Positions 17,748 to 25,986 of a stretch of 64,000 bases of DNA are shown here, piece after piece; position 1 is the first letter of the stretch, and each line of letters begins with the position of its first letter. The stretch comes from CAYTGR01 sp964437445 (GTDB lineage: Bacteria > Chloroflexota > Anaerolineae > B4-G1 > SLSP01). The stretch spans positions 92,564 through 156,563 of the forward strand of contig CAYTGR010000001.1 of assembly GCA_964437445.1 (NCBI GenBank), in the 5' to 3' direction. Both the position numbers and the translations under genes were made by a program. Under the pieces are notes generated by a model, which was not told where the DNA came from, made no database searches, and was given only the letters and a program-made list of their open reading frames with translations.

Positions 17748-19448
17748 TTAGGGGCGGGTATCTTCTAGGGTGGTCAGCGCTTCGCGCGCTTGCTGCAAAG
17801 TTGGGTTCAAAGCTAAAGCCTTTTGGTATTGTAAACGAGCTTCCGCCGTTCGCCCGGTCAGACGGTAAAATTCTCCCAAATTGTGATAAACCCATGCCCC
17901 TTGAGGAGCTAAAGCAACAGCTATCAGCATCTCTTGCTCGGCTTCTGCTTCATTTCCATCCCGCTGATAAAGGCCCCACCCGCGCATCAGATGTGCCCCG
18001 GCGTGGGTTGGATAGAGGGCCAACGCGGCTTCAAATTCGGCCATGGCTCTATCCCAATCCCCGGTTTGCCAGAGCCACACCGCCCCATAGTTATAATGAC
18101 AATCGGCAGCCTCGGCCTGGGTATTGAAGGCTTGCAGGGCTAAGGCTCGCTCGTAATATTGTAACACCAGCTCCCAATATTGACGATCCTGCATTTGCTG
18201 GTAAGTCAGCCCCATCCGGTAATAAACGGTGCTGATTCCAACCTGCGACAGCGGTTTGTGGAGTGCCCGTTCATACATAGCCAGGGCTGCCGTCCACTCT
18301 TTTTGCAGCTCATAGGCCAACCCGGCCTGATACCAGGCTTCCCCCTGCTCAGGATTGAGCCAAACGGCACGCCCATACCAGGCCATGGCCCCAGGATAGA
18401 GATAGGTGCGGGCGCCATTGCCAATACGAATGAAATCCTGCGCTCTTACCCCACCCCGTTGCCAGGCGGCGATGGCACGCGCTACCGGTTCTGTCTGCCG
18501 GTAAGCAGCAGTTGCCGCCGGCACCCATTGCAAATCTCCCCATCCGGCCTCTAAAGTGACTGTTTCGCTGGCCGGCAGGAGGTCTACTGCCAGCCGCAGC
18601 TGGATCTCTCCCTGCCAGTTGCTCAAATCCACGCTGGCCGGGTACCAGCCCTGTTGTCCGGCCGCGGCGCTCAGAGTGTAGGTAAAAACGACGGTATTGT
18701 TCACCCACAATCGGTAACGCACCTGCCCTTCAGCCCCGGCGGACGAGGATGGCTCCAGCCCCACCCAAAACAGCAGCGCCGTGGGCGTCACCGGTAGGGT
18801 CGCGGTGATGAGTAGCTGATCTGGCGCCGTCATCACCAGGACTGAACGGGTCACAGGCGTGGCCGGTGTCCACCAGTCCCGGCCGGGGGAGGCGGCATTG
18901 GGTAAGCCCCAAACGACGGTGGCGGGGACCGGTAAGCGCTGGATTTCCAGCGCGGGATCTTGGGTCAAGGTATCCGCCGGGAAAATCCCGGCCCGGCCGG
19001 CCCAGCGTTCATAGGCCAGTCCCAATTCCCACCAGCCCAACTGGTCACTGGGCGTCCGGTTGACCACTTGGGAACAATACTTCAGGGCTTCGTCCGGGTG
19101 ATCCAGCAAGGCCGCGCTGCGACCGGCCCACCGCGCTGCTTGCCGGCTGCCCGGCGACACCCGCAACGCGGCCTGGAAATGAGCGGCGGCCTCGGCGGTC
19201 CATTGCCGGGCCAGTGGAGTGGTCAGCGGCGCCGGCAGCCACACTCCTGTGTTGGAGTTAAGGTGCGCTGTTTCGGCTTGTAAGGCCTGAACTACTAACC
19301 AAACCCCTCGGGTTTGATGGTACAGACCAACCCCCCAACGTCCCAAAGGCCAGAGCAAGCCCAGCAGCAACAATAGCCCCCACTGCTTAGGGACTCGAAG
19401 TCGGTGGAGGCTTTGCCGGATTGTCCTCATGGCCGCATGTTGGCTCAC
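17748..19448 (-). CDS. TPR-repeat protein with N-terminal membrane anchor
   Basis: A 566-residue protein. One N-terminal membrane helix (QWGLLLLLGLLWPLGRWGVGL, about residues 22-42), a first TPR pair (about 80-150), a beta-rich insert (about 170-310, LLFWVGLEPSSSAG ... VRYRLWVNNTVVFTYTL), and a C-terminal TPR block (about 345-560) ending LQYQKALALNPTLQQAREAL. The start is GTG at 19448, overlapping the Wzz-like stop (GTGA) and preceded by GGGAGGT; an internal ATG at 19430 lacks a site. It probably faces outside like the kinase TPRs and scaffolds polysaccharide assembly or export. The function is inferred from position only. Confidence 0.8.
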   Translation of the reverse strand: MSQHAAMRTIRQSLHRLRVPKQWGLLLLLGLLWPLGRWGVGLYHQTRGVWLVVQALQAETAHLNSNTGVWLPAPLTTPLARQWTAEAAAHFQAALRVSPGSRQAARWAGRSAALLDHPDEALKYCSQVVNRTPSDQLGWWELGLAYERWAGRAGIFPADTLTQDPALEIQRLPVPATVVWGLPNAASPGRDWWTPATPVTRSVLVMTAPDQLLITATLPVTPTALLFWVGLEPSSSAGAEGQVRYRLWVNNTVVFTYTLSAAAGQQGWYPASVDLSNWQGEIQLRLAVDLLPASETVTLEAGWGDLQWVPAATAAYRQTEPVARAIAAWQRGGVRAQDFIRIGNGARTYLYPGAMAWYGRAVWLNPEQGEAWYQAGLAYELQKEWTAALAMYERALHKPLSQVGISTVYYRMGLTYQQMQDRQYWELVLQYYERALALQAFNTQAEAADCHYNYGAVWLWQTGDWDRAMAEFEAALALYPTHAGAHLMRGWGLYQRDGNEAEAEQEMLIAVALAPQGAWVYHNLGEFYRLTGRTAEARLQYQKALALNPTLQQAREALTTLEDTRP

Positions 19449-20530
19449 GCTGAGGGGCTGACCTCCCGAGCGGTATGGTTATCTTGCCACCACACCACCG
19501 CCAGCACCGCCGCGACACTGACCATGAATCCCAACGCCCCTGCGGCGGCGGTGTTGAGCAGCTTGCGCGGGCTGACCGGCACCTCCGGGGGGATGGCCTC
19601 ACTGGCCAGCAACACGTCGCCGCTCTCTTCGGCGGTGATCCGCGCCTCTTCCACTTTACGCGCCAGCGTCAGGTAGGTTTCTTTGACCACATCCCGGGCG
19701 CGGGTCAAGCGATCCAGCTCAATGGTGGCCTGTTGGACCTGCTGTTGCAAGGTCAAGATCTGTGGTTCCACTGTGGCTAACCGTTGTTCGCTCTCTGTCG
19801 ACCGCGCTTCCAAGACCTTGACCAGATCATCCAGAAAGGCGATCTGTTCGGCGGTGCTTTTGCCGGAGAGCACTTCGGGGGACGTGATTTGCAACTGGAG
19901 CGGCGCGGAGGCTTGCGCATCAAAGGCTCTGATTTGCAGGAAGAGCGCCGTCATTTGATCGGCTAAGGTGGTGGTATAGCCGCTGGCCTGACCAGACAGC
20001 TGGGCGCGCAAGCTCTGCACATCCTGGATGATATAGGCAATAGAACGTTGCTCCTGTAAATAATCGGCCTGCATTTTGCGGGCGGAATCCAGCCGATTTT
20101 TCAGGATCTCTATCTGGTTCTGGCCCTGGAACGCAATCAGGGCCGCCTCGGCAGCCTCCAGTTCGGTCTTGGATTGCTGCAGCTGGGTCTCGAAGAAGGC
20201 CAGCTGCTCAGGGCCGCGCCCGTAGATCAGATTGGCCTGCCGGATGAAAATCTCGGCCCAGGTGTTGGCGATGTGGGCCGCTTCTGCGGGGGTGGGGGCT
20301 TTGACGACCAGCCGGACCAAACTGGGATCTGTGCCGGCCTCGGCGGTGGCTCGTCCCCGCAAGCTCTGCACTGTTTCCAGGTCAGGCAGCTGCGGCGCGA
20401 CTGTTTGCCACAGGGTGGACAAAACTGCATCGCTGGCGGCCAGCTCCGGGTAGACTTTGTAGCTCGGCTGGATGTTGCTGACCGTTTGAAACTGCGCATC
20501 AAAGTTGATGATATAGCGCGGCTTGGTGAT
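19445..20530 (-). CDS. Wzz-type chain-length determinant/tyrosine-kinase-adaptor-like protein, N-terminus lost in gap
   Basis: The visible 361 residues end in a membrane helix (KLLNTAAAGALGFMVSVAAVLAVVWW) preceded by the Pro-rich PPEVPVSPRK element that marks the Wzz/PCP family. The middle is coiled coil (LAFFETQLQQSKTELEAAEAAL; ATVEPQILTLQQQVQQ). PTPAEAAHIANTWAEIFI is the usual periplasmic alpha/beta segment. The first helix and the start codon lie in the N run at 20531-20630. It lacks a fused BY-kinase domain. It sets glycan chain length with Wzy and heads the operon behind a strong promoter. Confidence 0.88.
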   Translation of the reverse strand: MTKPRYIINFDAQFQTVSNIQPSYKVYPELAASDAVLSTLWQTVAPQLPDLETVQSLRGRATAEAGTDPSLVRLVVKAPTPAEAAHIANTWAEIFIRQANLIYGRGPEQLAFFETQLQQSKTELEAAEAALIAFQGQNQIEILKNRLDSARKMQADYLQEQRSIAYIIQDVQSLRAQLSGQASGYTTTLADQMTALFLQIRAFDAQASAPLQLQITSPEVLSGKSTAEQIAFLDDLVKVLEARSTESEQRLATVEPQILTLQQQVQQATIELDRLTRARDVVKETYLTLARKVEEARITAEESGDVLLASEAIPPEVPVSPRKLLNTAAAGALGFMVSVAAVLAVVWWQDNHTAREVSPSA

Positions 20531-20630
20531 NNNNNNNNNNNNNNNNNNNNNNNNNNNNNNNNNNNNNNNNNNNNNNNNNNNNNNNNNNNNNNNNNNNNNN
20601 NNNNNNNNNNNNNNNNNNNNNNNNNNNNNN
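20531..20630. other. Scaffold gap of 100 N
   Basis: Removes the N-terminal helix and start codon of the Wzz-like gene. The right flank is non-coding promoter sequence. No sequence is shared between the two flanks. Confidence 0.98.
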
Positions 20631-20645
20631 CGGCCTGCGCAGCCT

Positions 20646-20673
20646 ATTTTAGCCTTAGCGGTTGATCTGTCAA
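20646..20673 (-). promoter_or_regulatory. Probable sigma-70-type promoter of the polysaccharide operon
   Basis: On the minus strand, TTGACA (20668-20673) is separated by 16 bases from TAAAAT (20646-20651): a perfect -35 and a 5/6 -10. It lies between the epimerase stop at 20678 and the Wzz-like gene whose start is in the adjacent gap, facing the whole leftward cluster. The 5' leader is hidden by the gap. Confidence 0.65.
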
Positions 20674-20677
20674 CTTG

Positions 20678-21661
20678 CTAATCCTGCGCGTTGATCTGGG
20701 CCGCCCACTCCCGTTCGGCCTGATACCAGGCCACCAGGCGGGCGATCCCTTCCTCAAAGCGGACCTCCGGCCGCCAGCCGAGCAGCCGCTCCGCTTTGCC
20801 GATGTCGGCCCAGGTGGCCGGGACGTCGGCGGCGTGCGCCGGCTTGAAGACCAGCTGCGCCGGCCGTCCGACTAACCGCTCCACCAACCGGATGAAGTCC
20901 AGTAGCACAACGGGGGCATCGGAGCCCAGGTTGATGACCTCGTAACCTACGGGCCGCAGCCCGGCCAGGGTGCCCCGGGCGATGTCATCCACGTAGGTGA
21001 AATCGCGCCGCTGCAAGCCATCGCCGTATACGGTGACCGGTCGCCCCTCGCTGATCCATTGCACGAAGCGGAACGGGCTCATGTCCGGGCGGCCGGCCGG
21101 TCCGTAGACGGTGAAGTAGCGGAAGACGGTCACATCCAGGCCGTAGAGCGCGTGATAGGTGTAGCAGAGCACCTCGGCGGCCTTTTTGGAAGCAGCGTAG
21201 GGCGAGAGGGGGTGGTCGGTGGTTTGCTCCTCCCGGTAGGGCATGGGATTATTTTTGCCGTACAGGCTGGAAGATGAAGCCAGGACAAACTTGGGGCAGC
21301 CGAACTCGCGGCTGAGCTCCAGCAGGTTCAGCGTGCCGGTGACGTTGGTCTCCAGGTAGACCCAGGGGTTGGTCACCGAATAGCGCACTCCGGCCCGCGC
21401 CGCCAGGTTGATGACTGCGGTGAACGGGGTAGCCGTCGGCTCAAACAGCGCGCGCAGGTCGGCCCGGTCGGTCACGTCCAGCCGGTGGAAAACAAAGCCG
21501 GGCTGCGTTTGCAGCTGCGCCAGGCGCCACTCCTTCAGACGGACATCATAGGCCGCATTGAGGTTATCCACGCCCACGACGGTGTGGCCGGCGGCCAGCA
21601 GTTGCGCCGCCACGCGCGAGCCGATGAACCCGGCGCAACCGGTGAGCAGATACGTTGCCAT
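20678..21661 (-). CDS. NAD-dependent SDR epimerase, UDP-glucuronate 4-epimerase-like
   Basis: A 327-residue extended SDR: LLTGCAGFIGSRVAAQLL, VVGVDNLNAAYDVRLKEWRL, NLAARAGVRYSVTNPWVYLETNVTGT, ASSSSLYG, SPYAASKKAAEVL with catalytic Tyr/Lys, and RYFTVYGPAGRPDMSPF. The ARAGVRYS and GPxGRPDM segments are characteristic of UDP-glucuronate 4-epimerases. It would supply UDP-galacturonate or a related uronic sugar. It follows the WbpB-like gene after a 66-base spacer and its stop is just upstream of the promoter for the next operon. Confidence 0.9.
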   Translation of the reverse strand: MATYLLTGCAGFIGSRVAAQLLAAGHTVVGVDNLNAAYDVRLKEWRLAQLQTQPGFVFHRLDVTDRADLRALFEPTATPFTAVINLAARAGVRYSVTNPWVYLETNVTGTLNLLELSREFGCPKFVLASSSSLYGKNNPMPYREEQTTDHPLSPYAASKKAAEVLCYTYHALYGLDVTVFRYFTVYGPAGRPDMSPFRFVQWISEGRPVTVYGDGLQRRDFTYVDDIARGTLAGLRPVGYEVINLGSDAPVVLLDFIRLVERLVGRPAQLVFKPAHAADVPATWADIGKAERLLGWRPEVRFEEGIARLVAWYQAEREWAAQINAQD

Positions 21662-21680
21662 GGCTCTCCTTAGTGAACGT

Positions 21681-21718
21681 ATTCGTGTATTCGTGTTTCA
21701 TTCGTGGTCCCATTCGTG
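21681..21718. repeat. Short direct repeats of ATTCGTG
   Basis: Four copies of ATTCGTG (21681, 21689, 21700, 21712) fill most of the 66-base spacer between the WbpB-like and epimerase genes. No function is apparent; it may be slippage-derived sequence or binding sites. Confidence 0.6.
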
Positions 21719-21727
21719 GACGGCAAT

Positions 21728-22729
21728 TCACCCTACCGGCAGGACGTGATGTTCTACTCCCGAGGCCACCAGCGCCTGCGCCAGCTCTAACGCACGCAGG
21801 CCATCCGCGCCGGTGACGGCGACCGGGCGTTCGCCCCGCACGGCCGCCACAAAGGCTTCCTGCTCGGCCCGCAGCGGCTCCTTTTTCGCCACCACATGCC
21901 GGATCATGCGCCCCTCGCTGACACCGCGCAAGACCTGCAAGGTGTCCCAGTCCCCACCGTTGGCCGTGGCGTTTTCGTAGAAGTAGAGGTCTTGCGTCAG
22001 GTAATCCACACGGAACATCCCGCGTTCGCCCGTCACATAGAGCTCGCGGATTTTGGTCGGCGTCAGCCAGTTGATCGTCAATGTGCCGATGGCCCCATCG
22101 CTCAGCCGGATCAGGCCGGTGAGCAGGTCCTCGCGGCTGCTGTGGAGCCGCCGTTCCGTCTCTGCGTAGACCCGCACCACCTCTGCGCCGCTCACATAAC
22201 GCATCACATCCAAATCGTGGACGGCTAAGTCAATCACCACGCCCACATCGTTAATCCGGGTAGGGAAGGGGCCTTGTCGCCGGGCGTCCAGCTGGAAGAC
22301 GCGGCCCAATTCCCCGGCCGCTAAGTGCGCCTTGAGGGCCTGTACCGCCGGGTTGAAGCGCTCAATATGCCCCACCATCAAATGGACACCGGCGGTCGCG
22401 GCGGCGTCAATCAATTGCTGGCCCTCGGCCACCCCGCAGGCGATGGGCTTTTCTACCAGCAGATGGACACCGTGCGCAATCACATCCAGGGCGATGGGCA
22501 CGTGGAGCGAGGTGGGCACCGCCACTGTGACCAGGTCCGGCTGCGTCTCCTCCAGCAGCTGGCGGTGATCCGGGTAGGCGCGCGTCCCGTAACGGCGCGC
22601 GATGCTTTCGCCTAACGACGCATTGGCATCGGAGACGCCGACCAACTCCACCTCCGGCATCTCCCAGTAAACCCGCGCGTGGTTGCGCCCCATGGAGCCA
22701 ACGCCAATCACGGCTGCTTTGAGCGTCAT
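21728..22729 (-). CDS. Gfo/Idh/MocA oxidoreductase, WbpB-like
   Basis: A 333-residue NAD(P)-dependent sugar dehydrogenase. The Rossmann half has AAVIGVGSMGRNHARVYWEM and AVPTSLHVPIALDVIAHGVHLLVEKPIA with the catalytic Lys of the EKP motif. The substrate half has GHIERFNPAVQAL and DLAVHDLDVMRYVSG with the conserved His-Asp. Together with the aminotransferase and acyltransferase next to it, it matches the WbpB step: 3-oxidation of UDP-GlcNAcA. Its start overlaps the aminotransferase stop (ATGA). The preceding WbpA 6-dehydrogenase is not in this window. Confidence 0.88.
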   Translation of the reverse strand: MTLKAAVIGVGSMGRNHARVYWEMPEVELVGVSDANASLGESIARRYGTRAYPDHRQLLEETQPDLVTVAVPTSLHVPIALDVIAHGVHLLVEKPIACGVAEGQQLIDAAATAGVHLMVGHIERFNPAVQALKAHLAAGELGRVFQLDARRQGPFPTRINDVGVVIDLAVHDLDVMRYVSGAEVVRVYAETERRLHSSREDLLTGLIRLSDGAIGTLTINWLTPTKIRELYVTGERGMFRVDYLTQDLYFYENATANGGDWDTLQVLRGVSEGRMIRHVVAKKEPLRAEQEAFVAAVRGERPVAVTGADGLRALELAQALVASGVEHHVLPVG

Positions 22730-23799
22730 AGTTTATTTACCTCAGCCACGATGGTCTCCAGGTCGGCCTGGGAAAGCTGCGGATGCACCGGCAGCGAAAT
22801 GACCTCGCGCGCCAGCTGCTCGGCGACCGGCAGCGTCACGTTGCCCAACCCCATGGCCTGCAGGTGCACCTGCCGATTGGCCGGCACCGGGTAGAAAATG
22901 CCCGTGCCGACGCCGGCATCGTTGAGCTGCTTGACCGCTGCATCGCGGTCGCGGCCCCGATCCACCCGGATGGTGTACTGGTGCCAGACATGGCCGTATC
23001 CTTCGCGGACGGTGGGCGTCACCACGCTGGTCAGGTGCGCGTTGAGGTAAGCGGCATTGGCGCGCCGCTGGGCGGTGAACTCGGCCAGCCGGTCAATCTG
23101 CACCACCCCGATAGCGGCGTGCAGGTCGCTCATGCGGAAGTTGTAGCCGAGCATATCGTGGTAATACCGCCGTTGCATCCCGTGGCTGCGGATCATCCGG
23201 CAGCGCTGGGCCAGCGCGTCGTCGTTGGTGGTGATCATCCCGCCCTCACCGGACATCACATTTTTGGTGGCGTAGAGGCTGAAGCAGCCGGTGCCGAAGC
23301 TGCCCACCGGCTGGCCGTGATAGGTAGCGCCGATGGCCTGGGCAGCATCTTCAATCACCACCAGGTTGTGCCGCCGGGCGAGCTCTAAGATGGCGTCCAT
23401 GTCGCACGGGTAGCCGTAAAGGTGGACCGGCAGGATGGCTTTGGTGCGTGGCGTGATCGCGGCTTCAATCAGGGCCGGGTTGATGTTGAAGGTCTCGGCC
23501 TCAATATCCACGAAGACCGGTGTCGCGCCGGTGTAGATGATGCTGTTGACCGAGGCGATGAAGGTGAACGGCGTCGTGATGACTTCGTCGCCGGGGCCGA
23601 TGCCGTGGGCCAACAGGGCGATGTGCAGGGCGGTGGTGCCGGAAGAGGTGGCGATGGCATGTTTGACGCCACAGACCGCGGCAAATTTCTCCTCCAGTTT
23701 GGCCGTGCGCGGCCCCTGGACCAACATGCCGGAATCCAGTACTTCCATGACCGCCTGTTTTTCGGCCTCACCAATCACGGGTTTAGAAATGGGGATCAT
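22726..23799 (-). CDS. DegT-family aminotransferase, WbpE-like
   Basis: A 357-residue PLP aminotransferase, full family length. SSGTTALHIALL near residue 52, VVIEDAAQAIGATYHG with Asp151, and FSLYATKNVMSGEGG with the Schiff-base Lys179 are all intact; GYNFRMSDLHAAIG follows. By context it converts UDP-3-keto-GlcNAcA to the 3-amino sugar (WbpE reaction). It starts 10 bases after the LbH acyltransferase and overlaps the WbpB-like gene. Confidence 0.92.
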   Translation of the reverse strand: MIPISKPVIGEAEKQAVMEVLDSGMLVQGPRTAKLEEKFAAVCGVKHAIATSSGTTALHIALLAHGIGPGDEVITTPFTFIASVNSIIYTGATPVFVDIEAETFNINPALIEAAITPRTKAILPVHLYGYPCDMDAILELARRHNLVVIEDAAQAIGATYHGQPVGSFGTGCFSLYATKNVMSGEGGMITTNDDALAQRCRMIRSHGMQRRYYHDMLGYNFRMSDLHAAIGVVQIDRLAEFTAQRRANAAYLNAHLTSVVTPTVREGYGHVWHQYTIRVDRGRDRDAAVKQLNDAGVGTGIFYPVPANRQVHLQAMGLGNVTLPVAEQLAREVISLPVHPQLSQADLETIVAEVNKL

Positions 23800-23809
23800 C
23801 GTTTGCCTC

Positions 23810-24433
23810 CTACTTTACCAGCCGCGCATAGTCGGTCTGGGGGATCATGATCTCAGTACCACAGTGTGGGCAACGCATGAGCACGCTCTCTGTCCCCGGT
23901 GCGCCGGCCTCGGCGCGCACCAGTTTTTCGCCGCAGGGGCAGACAAAGCCGTGCAGTCGGGCCGGGTTGCCGTAGACCAGGCCGTAATCGGGGACATCGC
24001 GGGTCACGACCGCGCCGGAGCCGATCAAGGCCCACCGGCCGATGGTCACGCCGCAGACGATGGTGGCGTGAGCGCCGATGGAAGCGCCGTACTTGACCAG
24101 CGTCTTGCTGACGACCCAATCTGCGCCGCTCTTCAACGTGCCATCGGGATTGATGGAGCGCGGCAGCTTGTCGTTGGTGAAAACGCAGTGGGGGCCGCAG
24201 AAGACGCCATCTTCCAACGTCACGCCGTGGTAGATGGAGATGCCGTTTTGGATTTTGACGTTGTTGCCAATATGCACGCCGGCATCCACATAAACCCCTT
24301 TGCTCAGAATGCAATGGTGGCCGAGGACGGCTCCTTCGCGCACCTGGCAATGCTGCCAGATTTTGGTCCCCTCGCCGATGGTGGCGTCAGGGGAGACATC
24401 TGCCGTGGGGTGAACAAAAAAATTGCGCTCCAT
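23810..24433 (-). CDS. Left-handed beta-helix N-acetyltransferase, WbpD-like, with C-terminal Cys-rich tail
   Basis: A 207-residue hexapeptide-repeat acetyltransferase. FVHPTADVSPDATIGEGTKIW, VLGHHCILSKGVYVDAGVHIG and ASIGAHATIVCGVTIG are the left-handed helix coils; GPHCVFTNDKLPRSIN is the substrate loop seen in WbpD/WlbB. After residue 165 a CxC...CPHC tail (VCPCGEKL ... RCPHCGTE) resembles a zinc ribbon, also found in many family members. It would acetylate the 3-amino group to give UDP-2,3-diacetamido-2,3-dideoxy-glucuronate. First gene of its operon. Confidence 0.9.
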   Translation of the reverse strand: MERNFFVHPTADVSPDATIGEGTKIWQHCQVREGAVLGHHCILSKGVYVDAGVHIGNNVKIQNGISIYHGVTLEDGVFCGPHCVFTNDKLPRSINPDGTLKSGADWVVSKTLVKYGASIGAHATIVCGVTIGRWALIGSGAVVTRDVPDYGLVYGNPARLHGFVCPCGEKLVRAEAGAPGTESVLMRCPHCGTEIMIPQTDYARLVK

Positions 24434-24634
24434 ACGTCTCCTTACATAAAATGCGTAAATAACATCCTGAGTCTACTGTCCAAAGGTCGTTTCACCGCTG
24501 AGGGTTTGTTCACATCAATCTGTGCTCTCGGCGTCTCTGCGGTGAGTTTTTGCTGTGAAGTCACATCCTGTGTTGTCCGCTGTGTTTTAGCGCCGGCCAA
24601 CGCGCTGAAGCGCGTCACAACAAGCTTTCTTCAC

Positions 24635-24661
24635 ATTGTATCAAATTGCTTGAAAATGCAA
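24635..24661 (-). promoter_or_regulatory. Possible promoter for the WbpD-E-B-like operon
   Basis: On the minus strand TTGCAT (24656-24661) and TACAAT (24635-24640) are 15 bases apart in an A+T-rich patch about 200 bases before the acyltransferase start. The spacing is short and the -35 imperfect. The stretch 24434-24746 holds no convincing gene; it also contains a palindromic patch near 24580-24625 related to the repeat at 24747. Confidence 0.35.
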
Positions 24662-24746
24662 TCGCAAAAACCGGCCATTGGTCATCAATTTCATGAAAAA
24701 AAGCTTAAAAAAAGCCGTGGTGCCCGGCTGGCAACGGCTCTCTCTT

Positions 24747-24873
24747 CTGAAAATAATGCTCTGCGTTTGTAGTCAGGCGCTTTAGCGCCGTCTTTGCCGC
24801 GCTAAAGCGCGGCACTACAAGCCAATTTTCATCCACCACTGGCGAGCGCCAGTTCATGGGGAATTCCTCTCCC
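24747..24873. repeat. Cloverleaf-like palindromic repeat, copy A
   Basis: Two hairpins, GGCGCTTTAGCGCC and CCGCGCTAAAGCGCGG, enclosed by GTAGT...ACTAC, followed by A+T-rich sequence and a further palindrome CTGGCGAGCGCCAG. The same order recurs at 25858-25986, and the last palindrome with its flank recurs at 42795-42824. It lies downstream of the MOSC gene stop. It resembles a non-autonomous REP/MITE-type element, with possible terminator activity. Confidence 0.75.
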
Positions 24874-24915
24874 TACGGCCTGAGAGGCGGGGCAGCGTAC
24901 ACAATTCTTCCCGGC

Positions 24916-25365
24916 TCAGGCCGGCGGCGCCAGCACACGGATGGTATCTCCGACGGCTACCTCGCCCGGTTCCAACACCTTGACGAAGATGCCCTCCCGG
25001 GGCATCACGCAATCGCCCACCGCCTGGAAAATCGCACATTTGGTATGGCAGAGCTTGCCGATTTGCGTCACTTCCACCAGCGCGGTGCCCAGCTGCAAGC
25101 GGGTGCCGATGGGCAGCGTGGGCAGTTCCAGGCCCTCGGTCGTGATGTTTTCGGCGAAGCTCCCCTCTTGCACGTTCACTCCCAACGCGCGCATCCGCTC
25201 AATGGACTCCCACGCCAGGAGGGAGACCTGGCGGTGCCATTTGGCGGCGTGGGCATCCCCTTCCAGCCCCCAATCCACCCGTAACGTGCCGTGCCCGACG
25301 TTGGTTTTGGCGATCCCTTTTTTATCGCTCACGCAGACCGCGCGCACAGTTCCCTGTAGCGTCAT
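24916..25365 (-). CDS. MOSC-domain protein
   Basis: A 149-residue stand-alone MOSC domain (molybdenum-cofactor sulfurase C-terminal type): AVCVSDKKGIAKTNVGHGTLRVDWGLEGDAHA, a VSLLAWESIERM helix, SFAENITTEGLEL, and GKLCHTKCAIFQAVGDC with the conserved Cys. Stand-alone MOSC proteins bind or move molybdenum cofactor or sulfur. Its start overlaps the moaC stop (ATGA), which fits a molybdopterin role. Confidence 0.9.
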   Translation of the reverse strand: MTLQGTVRAVCVSDKKGIAKTNVGHGTLRVDWGLEGDAHAAKWHRQVSLLAWESIERMRALGVNVQEGSFAENITTEGLELPTLPIGTRLQLGTALVEVTQIGKLCHTKCAIFQAVGDCVMPREGIFVKVLEPGEVAVGDTIRVLAPPA

Positions 25366-25844
25366 GCTATTTCCTCCAAAATAAGATCACCGCTCTTGCC
25401 GCCGCTTTTGCGCAGCAGGCGGATATTCTGAATCCGCATTCCTTTTTCCACGGCTTTGCACATATCGTAAAGGGTCAGGGCGGCGACGCTGACCGCCGTT
25501 AGCGCTTCCATTTCCACGCCGGTGACGCCGGTGCAGCGTACCCGCGCGGTGATGGTGATCACCGCGCGCTCTGGGTCTACTTTGAACTCCACTGTGACGC
25601 CGGTGATGGGCAGCGGGTGGCAGAGCGGGATCAGCTCCGGCGTCCGCTTGGCGGCCATGATGCCGGCCACGCGGGCCACCGCCAGCACATCGCCTTTGGG
25701 CAACCCGCCGCTCTGGATGAGCGCCAGCGTCTCCGGCTTCATCCAGACTTCGCCGGCGGCCACAGCCTCGCGGACGGTGGTGGCTTTAGTGCTCACATCT
25801 ACCATCCGCGCTGCCCCTTGCTCGTCCAGGTGCGTTAGAGTCAT
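25362..25844 (-). CDS. moaC: Cyclic pyranopterin monophosphate synthase MoaC
   Basis: A 160-residue MoaC, normal length. MVDVSTKATTVREAVAAGE, PKGDVLAVARVAGIMAAKRTPELIPLCHPL and TGVTGVEMEALTAVSVAALTLYDMCKA are textbook motifs, including the His-Pro and the Lys/Asp active-site residues. It converts the MoaA product to cyclic pyranopterin monophosphate. It lies downstream of moaA with a palindromic repeat between them, and is coupled to the MOSC gene. Confidence 0.97.
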   Translation of the reverse strand: MTLTHLDEQGAARMVDVSTKATTVREAVAAGEVWMKPETLALIQSGGLPKGDVLAVARVAGIMAAKRTPELIPLCHPLPITGVTVEFKVDPERAVITITARVRCTGVTGVEMEALTAVSVAALTLYDMCKAVEKGMRIQNIRLLRKSGGKSGDLILEEIA

Positions 25845-25857
25845 CGTGATTGTTCCC

Positions 25858-25986
25858 TTCCTGAAAATAACGCTCTGCGTTTGTAGTCAGGCGCTTTAGC
25901 GCCGTCTTAGCCGCGCTGAAGCGCGGCACTACGAACCTAATTTTTATCTCACGGCTGGTGAACGCCGGTTCCTGAGTGCTCTTTCC
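25858..25986. repeat. Cloverleaf-like palindromic repeat, copy B
   Basis: Same layout as the 24747 copy: GGCGCTTTAGCGCC, then CCGCGCTGAAGCGCGG, inside GTAGT...ACTAC, then an A+T-rich arm. It fills almost the whole moaA-moaC spacer. A compensated-looking change (CTAAAG to CTGAAG) lies in the loop of hairpin 2. If transcribed it could reduce or stabilise distal operon expression. Confidence 0.75.

Noticed and set aside
23537..24772. 411-residue plus-strand open frame
   Set aside because: Overlaps the WbpD/WbpE-like genes in antisense and has no recognisable domain.
24747..25986. CRISPR or integron attC sites
   Set aside because: Only two or three dispersed palindromic copies, no regular spacers, no cas or integrase genes.
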